64,000 nt of DNA from Calothrix sp. NIES-4105. Lineage in GTDB: Bacteria; Cyanobacteriota; Cyanobacteriia; Cyanobacteriales; Nostocaceae. The DNA lies in contig NZ_AP018290.1 in assembly GCF_002368415.1 (NCBI RefSeq), forward strand, positions 9,539,717 through 9,603,716, given 5' to 3'. The translations under genes and the position numbers were made by a program. The notes beneath the pieces are model-generated. The model had not been told where the DNA came from. It worked only from the letters and a program-made list of their open reading frames with translations, and searched no databases. Below are positions 45,764 to 54,243 of this stretch, one piece after another (position 1 is the stretch's first letter; each line of letters begins with the position of its first letter).

Positions 45764-46033
45764 ATGACAGTACAACAACCGAGATACAGCTTTGAATATT
45801 TTGCTTGCCGTGGTGACGAAATTTACGAGACTAATATTAGACCACAAGTTGAAGCTTCTAACCAAGGTAAGATTGTCGCAATTGATATCGATACAGGTGC
45901 TTGGGAAATGAATACGTCGGAAATTATCGCTTCAAACCGTCTTAGGGCTAAGTACCCAGATGCACAAATTTGGTTTGTGCGAATAGGTTCTCGAACTATT
46001 CGCCGCTTCGGTTGCTCATCATATCGGAAATAA
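45764..46033 (+). CDS. Conserved small protein of Nostocales
   Basis: 89 residues (MTVQQPRYSFEYFACRGDEI, YETNIRPQVEASNQGKIVAI, DIDTGAWEMNTSEIIASNRL, RAKYPDAQIWFVRIGSRTIR). I recall this family as widespread in filamentous cyanobacteria, often beside a small aspartic-protease-like gene; here that partner is absent and a HigA-like gene follows 28 bases later. The family may be an antitoxin-like protein, but its function is unknown. No ribosome-binding site before ATG 45764 is impressive. Confidence 0.7.
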   Translation: MTVQQPRYSFEYFACRGDEIYETNIRPQVEASNQGKIVAIDIDTGAWEMNTSEIIASNRLRAKYPDAQIWFVRIGSRTIRRFGCSSYRK

Positions 46034-46061
46034 TTTACCATATATAATTGAGGGTAAAGCA

Positions 46062-46316
46062 ATGACAGTGACTCAAGGTAGCGACAATGTTTTTGAGGAT
46101 TTAGGTTTTGGCGCCCTTGAAGCAGCAGATTTAAAAGCGCGCGCTGATTTAATGATAAAACTGCGCCAATACATTCTAAAGCAAGGCTTGACTACTGAAC
46201 AGGCAGCTGAAAAGTTAGGTGAGACGCAGCTACAGGTGAATAATTTGATGGATGGCGAGATTGATCTATTTAGTGTAGATAAATTGATTAATATGCTATT
46301 GAAGGTAGAGATGTAA
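46062..46316 (+). CDS. HigA-like XRE antitoxin, copy 1, C-terminus cut by TAA
   Basis: 84 residues. Nearly identical at the start to the protein at 50027 (MTVTQGSDNVFEDLGFGA). HTH region: LRQYILKQGLTTEQAAEKLG, ETQLQVNNLMDGEIDLFSVD. It stops at TAA where the other copy has CAA in the same position (EM-stop versus GMQVKVEVAPR), and the sequence beyond still resembles the other copy, so this looks like a recent nonsense change removing about nine residues. The HTH itself is intact. No toxin gene lies next to it, unlike copy 2. Confidence 0.75.
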   Translation: MTVTQGSDNVFEDLGFGALEAADLKARADLMIKLRQYILKQGLTTEQAAEKLGETQLQVNNLMDGEIDLFSVDKLINMLLKVEM

Positions 46317-46399
46317 GTCTCGGTAGAAGTCGTTCTGCACTCTTGCAATGTAAAAAGAGATACTATACCCCTAAGCGCAAATTTTTAGCCTTATAGAGT

Positions 46400-46483
46400 A
46401 TGAACGAACTTGAGTACGAGAGAGTTGTAGAGTATCTGCAAGCAATTGGGCTAATAAGCACGACCAGTCATACTAAATACTAA
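46400..46483 (+). CDS. Possible 27-residue peptide or gene fragment
   Basis: Reads MNELEYERVVEYLQAIGLIS and TTSHTKY. No clear ribosome-binding site. It resembles the first turn of a regulatory protein and may be a relic. Weak support. Confidence 0.2.
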   Translation: MNELEYERVVEYLQAIGLISTTSHTKY

Positions 46484-46589
46484 CAGTTGGGGGCGCCGAC
46501 TTACTTATACAGCTTCTTCAGAGTATAATGTCGAGATTACAGTAAAGCTTTATTATAAAAGCAGACCACTATAGGGTATTAATATAGTC

Positions 46590-46823
46590 ATGAGCATAAC
46601 ATTAACACCTGAGCAAGAAGGGATGATTCAAGTCCTACTCGAAACAGGGAAATTTAATAATATTGATGAAGTAATTGAAACAGCCTTACGTGTTTTAGTT
46701 GAAGAACACTGTTCAGTTAAATATGTTGGTAAAGTTTTAGTAGTAAAAGCGGCTCAAAATACTGTAGACTATGAGGCAGTAATTAATGATTTACGCGAAG
46801 AAAGAATTAATCAATTTTATTAA
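46590..46823 (+). CDS. ParD/CopG-like antitoxin
   Basis: 77 residues. The N-terminal ITLTPEQEGMIQVLLETGKF, NNIDEVIETALRVLVEE fits a ParD-type ribbon-helix-helix antitoxin; the C-terminal part (VDYEAVINDLREERINQFY) would wrap a toxin. No ParE-type gene follows on the same strand: the 3' end overlaps a minus-strand frame by 17 bases, so it may be an orphan antitoxin. Confidence 0.65.
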   Translation: MSITLTPEQEGMIQVLLETGKFNNIDEVIETALRVLVEEHCSVKYVGKVLVVKAAQNTVDYEAVINDLREERINQFY

Positions 46824-47094
46824 TCCAGCTTTGAATTGCGCTGAATAAGTTTGGCTGATTAGGTAGAAATTTTTGCAAAGGTGCTTTTAAGGGTTTATCA
46901 GTTATCCAACCTATGTGAATTTCTTTAGCATCTGCAATAGTATAGCAAACACTCAGAAGAGCCTTTACTGGTTTACATTTATCTATAAGTATAAATAAGT
47001 TTTGTTTTGTTAAATGTTCTACTAATTTTATAAGTTCTAATTGAAGTTCTGCTACATCTAAAATTTTTGGAATATCGGTCTTGGTATGAACCAC
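46807..47094 (-). CDS. Small hypothetical protein, antitoxin-like
   Basis: 95 residues from a GTG at 47094. The first part (ILDVAELQLELIKLVEHLTK, QNLFILIDKCKPVKALLSV) recalls Phd/YefM-type antitoxins (LxELVExLxxxxxxIIxKxGKPVAxL), but the match is loose. The rest is unrecognised. It converges on the ParD-like gene. No toxin is visible next to it. Confidence 0.4.
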   Translation of the reverse strand: MVHTKTDIPKILDVAELQLELIKLVEHLTKQNLFILIDKCKPVKALLSVCYTIADAKEIHIGWITDKPLKAPLQKFLPNQPNLFSAIQSWINKID

Positions 47095-47397
47095 AGCAAG
47101 TTACAAGTAACTGGCATTTATGGAAGCAGAAAGTAACTGATTTTTGGGCAAACAACAATGCTTCGTGTGTAGCTGCGTCTTAAATTAGGTATGCTTTGTG
47201 ATTTGGGGCAGTCGCAGTAACAAGTGGCGCCTGCACCAGCCATTAAAATGTTCTAGCCACATATATATAGATACTCATTAAAGGAGTACTACAAGTCTTC
47301 TGGATTTAAGCCAGTTGACTTGGCTATTCTGGCTAACATTCGTGAATGCTTACCTCAACAGTGTTTGTAAAGATTTTGGCTGATTTAGATACCGATG
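47095..47397. other. Gap with a copied segment
   Basis: CAGTGTTTGTAAAGATTT ... ACCGATGCTAAC at 47359-47401 is also present at 43459-43501 with small differences, in the same orientation. The segment before 47397 is open in one frame (SGFKPVDLAILANIRECLPQ) and may be a decayed gene. Nothing else is seen. Confidence 0.35.
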
Positions 47398-48034
47398 CTA
47401 ACTTAAGGCTTTTCCCGGATAAATTTGTTTAGAACCTGTAGGAATATAAATTAATCCTAAGTCTTGTAAGCGTTTGACTAAGTTAGAAATTGTTACTCCT
47501 AGTTCATCTTTAATAGCGTAAAGATGTGACCATCTAGTCAAATCGCGTCCTCGTTGTACTTCTTCTATTTTAAATTTAGGCATTAATAGACATGCTGCAA
47601 AATGTTGAGCTTGCCATTCGATACCTTGTTGAGCATTTATGTTACGACATAAAAACGGCTCGGTAATTATTTCTCTACCATCTTGCTTCATTTCTTCAAC
47701 TTGCTGTACTGCATTTTGGTCAATGTGAAGCTCCCAATGTCCGATTTCGTGAGCAGTACAAGATTCCTCAAACCCACGAGGGAACTCTAAGCTATTTATC
47801 ATTTAGTACAATCTTGCGCTCTATAGGTAAAATCATAGCGGCAATTGCACCCTGTTTGTCAGGGGGTATATTTCCGCAGTCCATATCTAGACCCAGCGCT
47901 TCTGCTAAATAACCTGCATCAAGTGGGAATTTGAGAGGTCGCTTGCGTTTCGCTTGTACACGCATGAGAACATCTGTTGCTCGACGCTCTATTTCTTCTT
48001 TAGGTAGAAATTTATATGGTTTGATAACCTTCAA
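47398..48034 (-). pseudogene. ImmA/IrrE-family metalloprotease, split by a frameshift
   Basis: The first frame (48034-47792) reads MKVIKPYKFLPKEEIERRAT ... NIPPDKQGAIAAMILPIERK, IVLNDK and stops at TAG. The second frame (47802-47398) goes on with NSLEFPRGFEESCTAHEIGH, WELHIDQ, the zinc HExxH being HEIGH, then QHFAACLLMP. Together they make a protein of normal size (about 210 residues). The break is in AATGATAAATAG, where the start ATG of the second frame overlaps the stop of the first, so re-initiation could still yield the catalytic part. Its gene overlaps the XRE gene upstream by four bases. Such pairs (ImmR/ImmA) control mobile elements: the protease destroys the repressor. Confidence 0.8.
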
Positions 48035-48399
48035 GTCAACTTCTCCTCACAGTCTTGAGTCGTTTGTTGTAACAATTTTTGAGCAAATTCAGGCTCATCA
48101 CGCATTCTTCGTAGTAATGCGGGCATTTGTTTATACTTTTTAACCAGTTCTTCAAACACTTTGGTTTCATCTGGCGAAATTCTACCCGCAAGTCGTCGTA
48201 ATTCGTCCTTGCGGTCAGTCAAGTCAAGATGGAGAGCCAATAAATCAATAACATCTTCGCTAGGAGGGTAGCCCGCATGGTCATTTTCTAGCTTCGACAG
48301 ATAGGTATAATCAACTTTAATCAGTTTCGCAAGTTCGCGCTGACTGTACTCCTTCTGCTTGCGTGCAGTACGAATCAATTTACCAAAAGTGTCGCTCAC
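48031..48399 (-). CDS. XRE-family repressor paired with ImmA
   Basis: 122 residues from GTG 48399. HTH in the first half: FGKLIRTARKQKEYSQRELA, KLIKVDYTYLSKLENDHAGY (recognition helix YTYLSKLEND), then a helical tail rich in charged residues. It overlaps ImmA by four bases. It is divergent from the PD-(D/E)XK gene at 48557, and a palindrome lies in the gap, so it probably represses both directions. Confidence 0.85.
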   Translation of the reverse strand: MSDTFGKLIRTARKQKEYSQRELAKLIKVDYTYLSKLENDHAGYPPSEDVIDLLALHLDLTDRKDELRRLAGRISPDETKVFEELVKKYKQMPALLRRMRDEPEFAQKLLQQTTQDCEEKLT

Positions 48400-48468
48400 G
48401 GCTTTCTCCGCTAAATTTTAAGATTCATTACCTACCTTGACTTTATCCTGACATTGGGCGAAACTCAT

Positions 48469-48510
48469 GTTGACTAAATTGGTCAACTTGAACAATATGA
48501 ACACTATAAT
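48469..48510. promoter_or_regulatory. Palindrome and -10 box between divergent genes
   Basis: GTTGAC-TAAATTG-GTCAAC (48469-48487, six-base arms) is followed by TATAAT at 48505-48510, facing the nuclease gene. Probable operator of the XRE repressor at its promoter. Confidence 0.45.
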
Positions 48511-48556
48511 ACATTTAAGCATTTATTGCTAATGATGCAACCAGGGAGAGAAACAA

Positions 48557-49342
48557 GTGGGGAAAATCTGGGATTTTGCTAGCTATAACTTACTGCTACT
48601 GCATTCTCCACCAGTTGTATTAGAACATTTGCACTGCAACATGAAGCTAGGTTTTAGTAAAGCGCGAAAGAAGGAACCTCAAGTGGCGAAGCTTTTGGAG
48701 CAGGATAATACTCACCAAAGAATAGGACTGTTAGCACAGAGGGGGGTTTATGAATTTCATAACGATACATTACTATTAGGCGCCAGTAATGGTGTAAGTC
48801 GGGTCGCAGAAGCTCTGGAACTCAGTAAAGAGTCAGGTATAGTTCAACACCGTGTTTTAACTATTCTCAACAATTATTACGAGAACCCAGTTCTGGTAGG
48901 GAAAGAGATTATTAAACTTAGTCATGGGAATGAGGACTTTCCAAAGCCAATTTTGATCAAACTAGGCAACTACTTGTTTAATCTATATGCAGCAATCGAT
49001 TGCATTTTTCGATCTGCTGATGGAACGCTACACATTTTAGATTTCAAAACGGGTAAGTCTGACTTTGATAAACGACAAGCTTATATCTACTTATTGGCTG
49101 CCAGGTATTTATACCCAAACGATTAATCTGTAGCTTCGTTCTACAACCTGGAAACTAGCACATGGTCAAAAAGAATTTCAGCTTCATCTGAGATGCTAGA
49201 AGTTTATAAGTATAAATTAATGGATGTGTCTAAAAAGCATCAAGAAAGTTTATCACGTTATCGAAACAGCCCTAATAAATTTAGCCAAATTTATCCAGCC
49301 AATCCTGGTATTTCTTGAATTATTTATCCTGCCAAAAGTTAA
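48557..49342 (+). pseudogene. PD-(D/E)XK nuclease-family protein, interrupted by TAA
   Basis: From GTG 48557 (AGGGAGA upstream) the frame runs 189 residues ([20 protein letters not shown] ... [47 protein letters not shown]) with the PD-(D/E)XK core: Asp in AAIDCIF, Asp-x-Lys in LDFKTGKS and the YxxQ-like helix [10 protein letters not shown]. After the TAA at 49124 the same frame stays clearly coding (SVASFYNLETSTWSKRISAS, SEMLEVYKYKLMDVSKKHQE, ... ISCx-ICPAKS, with a further TGA at 49313-ish) and has the Cys-containing end. So it is one gene of about 260 residues with two nonsense codons. Divergent from the XRE-ImmA pair; function of the family unknown to me. Confidence 0.7.
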
Positions 49343-49668
49343 TCTAAATCACATAAAGCTATTATTCGGTGACAATATTACAGGTGAGCAAGGAAAAATA
49401 TTAGCGGGTTTATTAAAAGGAGGTGTTTATAAGCGCCACAAAAATTTAATCTTCTTAACAGCAGTTAGTGGTACGTAGCGGTAATTATACTCTCTTAATT
49501 ACATACGTAATTATTATCTGCCGTTACGCATCTTATAATCATGCTTCTCTTATGAGATGGAGACACGAGCGGATTGGCTAGTATTACGCCAACTCACAAA
49601 CGATAAGAATCGAGCGTGTCAAATTAATTATCCCAAATAGGCTATACTAACTTGTGCAGGGTTTAATT
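49343..49668. other. Gap, one weak fragment and a -10 box
   Basis: Frame around 49361-49478 (IKLLFGDNITGEQGKILAGL, LKGGVYKRHKNLIFLTAVSG) has a protein-like pattern and could be a gene relic. TATACT at 49643 is a reasonable -10 box for the HigB-like gene at 49669. Nothing else is seen. Confidence 0.35.
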
Positions 49669-50016
49669 ATGGCAGATAAACCAATTTGCTGGCTTGGCTC
49701 CACTAAGATCGACATTTCCAATCTTCCCCAATTAGCTCGTCGCAAAGCTGGATTTCAATTACGAATCGTCCAGCAAGGTGAAACACCAGCAGATTTTAAA
49801 GCAATGCCCGTTGTGGGCAAGGGAGTTGAAGAGATTCGCATTCGTACAAACGAAGCCTATCGGGTTTTTTACGTTGCTAGGTTTGAAGAAGCTGTCTATG
49901 TACTTCATGTCTTTCAAAAAACAACACAGAAAACTTCAAAGCAAGACATTGAAATTGGGCAACAGCGTTATCAAGAAATGACTCAGTTAAGAAAACAACA
50001 ATTAGATAACAATTAA
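49669..50016 (+). CDS. HigB/RelE-superfamily (Gp49-like) toxin
   Basis: 115 residues from ATG 49669 (GTG at 49654 is less likely). Phage-derived Gp49/HigB-type fold: ICWLGSTKIDISNLPQLARR, KAGFQLRIVQQGETPADFKA, MPVVGKGVEEIRIRTNEAYR, VFYVARFEEAVYVLHVFQKT, TQKTSKQDIEIGQQRYQEM, with the KKTxKTSxxDIEIxxxR ending typical of these mRNA interferases. The antitoxin gene starts 10 bases after its stop, the reversed (toxin first) order typical of higBA. Confidence 0.88.
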   Translation: MADKPICWLGSTKIDISNLPQLARRKAGFQLRIVQQGETPADFKAMPVVGKGVEEIRIRTNEAYRVFYVARFEEAVYVLHVFQKTTQKTSKQDIEIGQQRYQEMTQLRKQQLDNN

Positions 50017-50026
50017 GGATAAGGCA

Positions 50027-50308
50027 ATGACAGTAACTCAAGGTAGCGACAATGTTTTTGAGGATTTAGGTTTTGGCGCCGAGGAAGCCGCAAATTTAAA
50101 ATTGCGCGCTGACCTAATGATAAAACTGCGCCGATACATTATGGATCGGGGCTTTACTACTGAACAAGCAGCTGACTTTTTTGGTGAGACGCAGCTACAG
50201 ATAAGTAATTTAATGGATGGCGAGATTGATCTATTTAATGTAGAAGGATTGATTAGTATGTTGGTAAAGGCAGGAATGCAAGTGAAAGTAGAAGTTGCAC
50301 CGCGCTAA
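50027..50308 (+). CDS. HigA-like XRE antitoxin, copy 2
   Basis: 93 residues (MTVTQGSDNVFEDLGFGAEE, AANLKLRADLMIKLRRYIMD, RGFTTEQAADFFGETQLQIS, NLMDGEIDLFNVEGLISMLV, KAGMQVKVEVAPR). HTH of the HigA type. It directly follows the HigB-like toxin and is the complete version of the truncated copy at 46062; the two proteins share most residues and their first codons and ribosome-binding context are nearly identical in DNA, so they are recent duplicates. Confidence 0.88.
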   Translation: MTVTQGSDNVFEDLGFGAEEAANLKLRADLMIKLRRYIMDRGFTTEQAADFFGETQLQISNLMDGEIDLFNVEGLISMLVKAGMQVKVEVAPR

Positions 50309-50424
50309 GTAATGTAGGAAATGTTACTGTACAACCCAGTACTCTATATAGCTAATTTTGATAGTAATATGATTAGCACAGAGGCATATAGTACTGGAAT
50401 ATAAGGCTTACTTTATAAAATAAT

Positions 50425-50871
50425 TTAGATAAGTATAAAGTATAATTGAATTGCCGCAAACATCATAATCCATTTTACTGTTCCTTCGTTGAAAAGTATT
50501 AATAGTAATAGTATATAAATAACTATTTGAATTATTTCATATTTAGCTGATTTTTCTCTCAGAGATTGAGAATTGGCTGCTGGTTTAATTTCTTGATGTA
50601 ATTGATATTCAATTGATTCGTCTTTTAGAGACTGTGAATTAATAACACGTTTATTTATTTTATATATGCCTGCTTTCTCCTTTGAATGTGGCGAATTAGG
50701 TGCCAGTGTATTCTCTTGACTTGTTTGATACTTAACTGATTGTTCTACAATTTTTTTTGAAGCAACAGCTTCTTTGAGTTGTTTATTTTCAAAGTTTAAG
50801 CTAGCAATTAAAAATTTGTAACCATCATCATTAAGGCTTTGTGTTTCTACACGTTCTAATGCTGACTGCAA
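50425..50871 (-). CDS. Hypothetical membrane-anchored coiled-coil protein
   Basis: 148 residues. The N-terminal part is helical (LNFENKQLKEAVASKKIVEQ); the middle has imperfect repeats (SQSLKDESIEYQLHQEIKPA, NSQSLREKSAKYEIIQ) and the end is strongly hydrophobic (IVIYILLLLILF, then WIMMFAAIQLYFILI), so it would be a tail-anchored membrane protein. It resembles the tail of filament-associated proteins but is not recognised. Stands alone. Confidence 0.5.
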   Translation of the reverse strand: MQSALERVETQSLNDDGYKFLIASLNFENKQLKEAVASKKIVEQSVKYQTSQENTLAPNSPHSKEKAGIYKINKRVINSQSLKDESIEYQLHQEIKPAANSQSLREKSAKYEIIQIVIYILLLLILFNEGTVKWIMMFAAIQLYFILI

Positions 50872-51011
50872 TAACTGTCCTTGTAATAGTAATGACTCAT
50901 TAAAAAAATCTTTTTTAACACACGATTATCCAATTAAAGTAGGCTACTTTTTTACACAGACATAAAAATCGGACAACGATATGCTTAACTTATCGATTAA
51001 GAAAAGCAACA

Positions 51012-51698
51012 ATGATTAAAGCGTTTATCCAAACAACCTTCGCTCTGGCTTTGCTTGGCTCTTTAATTCCAGTATTTGCAAAACAATCATCTTTTGTGTC
51101 AGTAGTTCGCGTTAAAGACGGGGATGGGGTAGTCGTTAATAAAAACGGCAAAGAAGTAGAAGTCCACTTGGCTTGCATTGACGCACCTGAGCCAACACAA
51201 CCTTGGGGTCAAGAGTCAACTGAAAAACTAAAACAACTTTTACCTCCTGGTCAAAAAGTAGAGTTACGAGAAACGGGAAAAGACCGCTATAACCGCACTG
51301 TAGCCGAATTATTTTTAAATGGTCAATCCGTGAACTTGCGGATGGTTCAAGATGGTGATGCTGTGGTGTATCCTGAATACCTTAATAATTGTGAGTCTAC
51401 GAAAAATCAGTATTGGCAGGCTGAAGGATATGCCAAAATTCAGAAATCAGGCTTTTGGAGTCAAGAAAATCTTGTGATGCCTTGGGATTTTCGACGAGGT
51501 AAGCGTAATACTCAAGCAAATTCACATTCTCCTGCGCCTGTTACAAACCTACCTGCTTGTGTAAGTAGAGATTGTAATTGCAATTTCAATGATTTTGAAA
51601 GCTATGAACAGGCACAAGTTGTACTGAAAGCATTCCCTGGCGACCCGTTTGATTTAGATAGGAACAATGATGGCGAAGCCTGTGAAAGTCTACGGTAA
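51012..51698 (+). CDS. Secreted thermonuclease-like protein with excalibur domain
   Basis: 228 residues. Signal peptide (MIKAFIQTTFALALLGSLIP, VFAKQ). SNase fold: VVRVKDGDGVVVNKNGKEVE, VHLACIDAPEPTQPWGQEST, GKDRYNRTVAELFLNGQSVN, LRMVQDGDAVVYPEY; the active-site Arg/Glu positions (IDAPE, and R in DRYNRTVAE) are present. The C-terminus is an excalibur calcium-binding domain (CNFNDFESYEQAQVVLKAFP, GDPFDLDRNNDGEACESL). Family: calcium-dependent extracellular nuclease. A small repeat follows the stop directly. Confidence 0.9.
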   Translation: MIKAFIQTTFALALLGSLIPVFAKQSSFVSVVRVKDGDGVVVNKNGKEVEVHLACIDAPEPTQPWGQESTEKLKQLLPPGQKVELRETGKDRYNRTVAELFLNGQSVNLRMVQDGDAVVYPEYLNNCESTKNQYWQAEGYAKIQKSGFWSQENLVMPWDFRRGKRNTQANSHSPAPVTNLPACVSRDCNCNFNDFESYEQAQVVLKAFPGDPFDLDRNNDGEACESLR

Positions 51699-51725
51699 GG
51701 CGGGCAGGGATGCCCGCTCCACAAC
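51699..51725. repeat. Small GGGCAGGGATGCCCGC repeat
   Basis: Half of the element family described at 40916 and 54110; it begins just at the end of the thermonuclease gene. Confidence 0.6.
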
Positions 51726-51770
51726 AGGAACCATATATATCACTCCACAAGGCAACTATATATAAGGTGC

Positions 51771-52124
51771 ATGAACAGGAATAAACAACTTAGCTTGATA
51801 TTTGATAGCGATGAAAATCAATATAAGGTTGGCACTCTACAAACGGCGCCCAAACAAAAAGACAGCACCCATGTACAACGGCGCCAGCAGCAAAGGGCAA
51901 TTAGCGAAGCGATGATAAAAATTGCTCTTTTATATGGGCAAAAGCAGTATCGGTACGGTGCCCAGCTTTTCACTCTTAATGACCGTAACCTGGATAATTC
52001 GCCTTATTCCCAATATAAGGATACTTTGAGAGGTTTAAGGGTTGTGTGTTTATCTGGGCTTCCCAATCCTCAGATATTGACAGTTTATTGGGACAAAGAA
52101 ATTAAAAACCGAGTAAGGAAATAA
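51771..52124 (+). CDS. Hypothetical DUF4258-like protein
   Basis: 117 residues. The region STHVQRRQQQRAISEAMIKI, ALLYGQKQYRYGAQLFTLND resembles DUF4258/BrnT-like small proteins (H-x-x-x-R-x-x-x-R, then an IxxALxxG helix), and the C-terminus (ILTVYWDKEIKNRVRK) fits the final strand of such a fold. Possibly a small RNase-like or toxin-like protein. AAGGTG lies only two bases upstream of ATG 51771, too close to be an ideal site. Same strand as the thermonuclease. Confidence 0.5.
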   Translation: MNRNKQLSLIFDSDENQYKVGTLQTAPKQKDSTHVQRRQQQRAISEAMIKIALLYGQKQYRYGAQLFTLNDRNLDNSPYSQYKDTLRGLRVVCLSGLPNPQILTVYWDKEIKNRVRK

Positions 52125-52182
52125 CGTACATGCAAGGTGAGTATCCCTCACCTCTGTCAACCAAGTTAACAATAAAACCACA

Positions 52183-52524
52183 ATGCTTAACAAATTACTT
52201 CAAACGGCTTTAATTTTACCTTTCACTGTTGCTGCATTCATTCCTCCAACTTATGCCCAATATACAGGAGGTAATACCACTCTCACAGAGCCAACTCGTA
52301 TTCGGGCGCCAAAATTTGCTACACAACCCAGTACCAAGGAAAATCCTAATTGCGAATGCCCATATGATAGAGCTTACAAAGGCAGTATCTGCGGTGGAAG
52401 GTCTGCTTATGTAAGACCAGGTGGAAATGAGCCAGCTTGCTATGTCGGTGAAAGAACTGCGAGAGAACTTTGGTGGAATAATCCTAACAATCAATTTATT
52501 GATGAAAATCGCCTGGGACTGTAA
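52183..52524 (+). CDS. Small exported protein, Cys-containing
   Basis: 113 residues. Signal peptide (MLNKLLQTALILPFTVAAFI, PPTYAQ) and then a Cys-rich mature part (NPNCECPYDRAYKGSICGGR, SAYVRPGGNEPACYVGE). Four Cys residues suggest disulfides in the periplasm. Similar small secreted proteins are found near nuclease genes in some cyanobacteria, but the function is unknown. Same strand as the thermonuclease and the DUF4258-like gene. Confidence 0.6.
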   Translation: MLNKLLQTALILPFTVAAFIPPTYAQYTGGNTTLTEPTRIRAPKFATQPSTKENPNCECPYDRAYKGSICGGRSAYVRPGGNEPACYVGERTARELWWNNPNNQFIDENRLGL

Positions 52525-52628
52525 TTCGATTTTATCAAAATTGATCCCCCCTGACCCCCCGCGTGGAAGGGGGGAAAGAGGCACGATATGTTGCTTTTTT
52601 ACAACAATTCACACGTACAACTAAAATC

Positions 52629-53927
52629 ATGGTTTTAACGAACGGTACAAAGTCTTCCAACATTCAAGTCAACAATAACCGCGTCTCGATTCAAAATTTA
52701 GAGATAACTAGCAAAGACGCTGCTGAATATTTGTTACAAATGGCGCCTGAAGACCGACTGCAAGCAGTTACTCGAATCTTTGAAGTTGGTACTTACTGTT
52801 TACAACGAACCCAAAATTCGCAAGATTTAGACTTTGTGAAACGCCAAATACAAGCTTTACTTGCAGATGTTGCTGCTGTTGTTGGTGCTGTACCTCAAAC
52901 TGTGGAAGCTGAGTTAATTAAGAAAATTGGCGCCTCAGATGGTCAAGTTTTAGCACCTATTCAAGCGCAGGTCAAACTCACCTCGACTGTAATTAAGAAT
53001 CAGCTTGATGATGTCAAAAATCTGATTGCGCGCGATATCGACCCTTTTAAAGAGTCTTCCATAATTGGTAGTGCCATTTAACAAATCAAAAATTTGTTAG
53101 ACCCTTGCCGTAAAGATTCCATCCAAGGAATGTTATCTGCTGCTGTTGTAGATGTGACATCAGAAAACGGCACCTTAGCCAAAGCTGTAAAAAATGCTGT
53201 TTCAGAATCTGTAAAACCTTTAGCTGACGAAGTTGATAAGCTAGCTAAAGAAATTCGTGGTCATAATGCTGCAACTGAAGCTTTATTAAATACTACTTTA
53301 AAAGGCGCCACTTACGAAGAAGAAGTTGTGCAGGAATTACAAGCTTTGTCAAAATTGATGGGCACCGAAATTACTTATGTTGCAACCGATAATAAGCCAG
53401 GTGATATTATCGTTAAGTTTTCAAGTAAATCTTTAACAACAACAGATACTTCAATAGTTATCGAGGTCAAGAATGTAGAATCTGAACGTTGGGGACGTAA
53501 GCGTATTTCTGAGCATCTTTCACAAGCAATGACTTATCGTAACGCAAATGCAGCAATTTTTCTCTGTCGTACTAGCAATGGTTTAGCCCAAGAAATTGGA
53601 GAATGGGGAGAAGGCGCCTGTGGTCAGGGTTCTTGGGTGGCTACAACTCATCATTTATTACCCACTGCTATCCGGTTTTTAGTCATGCTGCAAAAGTTAG
53701 AGTTGCAGCGCGCATCTCAACAGGGTATTGAACGAGCTTCTGTAGAAGCTCAAATACTACGTATTCGTACAACTTTAAAACGCATTACTAATATCAATAA
53801 ATTCGTTAACAAAGCACGTGAAGATATGGATGGGATTTCAACTGAGATTGATTCTCTCAAAATTGAAATACGTGATGCGCTAGACTCGATTGAAGATGCG
53901 ATGCGCGCGCCAAATTCCAAGAGTTGA
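52629..53927 (+). pseudogene. Coiled-coil PD-(D/E)XK nuclease-like protein split by in-frame TAA
   Basis: ATG 52629 starts a frame (MVLTNGTKSSNIQVNNNRVS ...) ending at TAA 53079; the same frame continues without interruption (QIKNLLDPCRKDSIQGMLSA, AVVDVTSENG ...) to 53927. One gene of about 430 residues is the simplest reading. The C-terminal half has a PD-(D/E)XK pattern: Glu in GATYEEEVVQELQALSKLMG, Asp in NKPGDIIVKFSS, Glu-x-Lys in SIVIEVKNVESERWG, followed by a long coiled coil (about 53700-53920). Function unknown. Alternatives: two genes with a TTG start at 53094, or translational readthrough. It overlaps no other gene. Confidence 0.65.
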
Positions 53928-54109
53928 TATTCGATTTTCGTCGCTTCGTTAATCCGTTCTAATAGTTGTTGCTGTATGGTAAACACCCTTGTTAAAATTT
54001 CTTCTGGTAACTTAGCCATATAAAGTCTGTACTTGTAAAAAATAAAACACTTAATTAAACGACATTATTATAGTTATACATTCAATTTGTACAGTTAGGA
54101 CATAAAACT

Positions 54110-54179
54110 CTTGTGGGATGGGCTTTAAGAGTGCCCTGTCCTTTATTTTATAGGCGGGCAAGGATGCCCGCTCCACAAG
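54110..54179. repeat. GGGCATCCCTGCCCG-type element
   Basis: CTTGTGGGATGGGCTTTAAG ... GCGGGCAAGGATGCCCGCTC, CACAAG: ends complementary to each other, same family as 40916-40993 but in the opposite orientation. Confidence 0.75.
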
Positions 54180-54243
54180 AATTTGATTACAAAAATGGTC
54201 AATTACATGGGATGCTGGATGATTGATTAGCTAATGAATGTAA

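Noticed and set aside
53750-54019. Minus-strand frame of 89 codons (MAKLPEEILTRVFTIQQQLL)
   Set aside because: Most of it is antisense to the coiled coil of the nuclease-like gene. The first 40 codons could be a real N-terminus, but no support was found.
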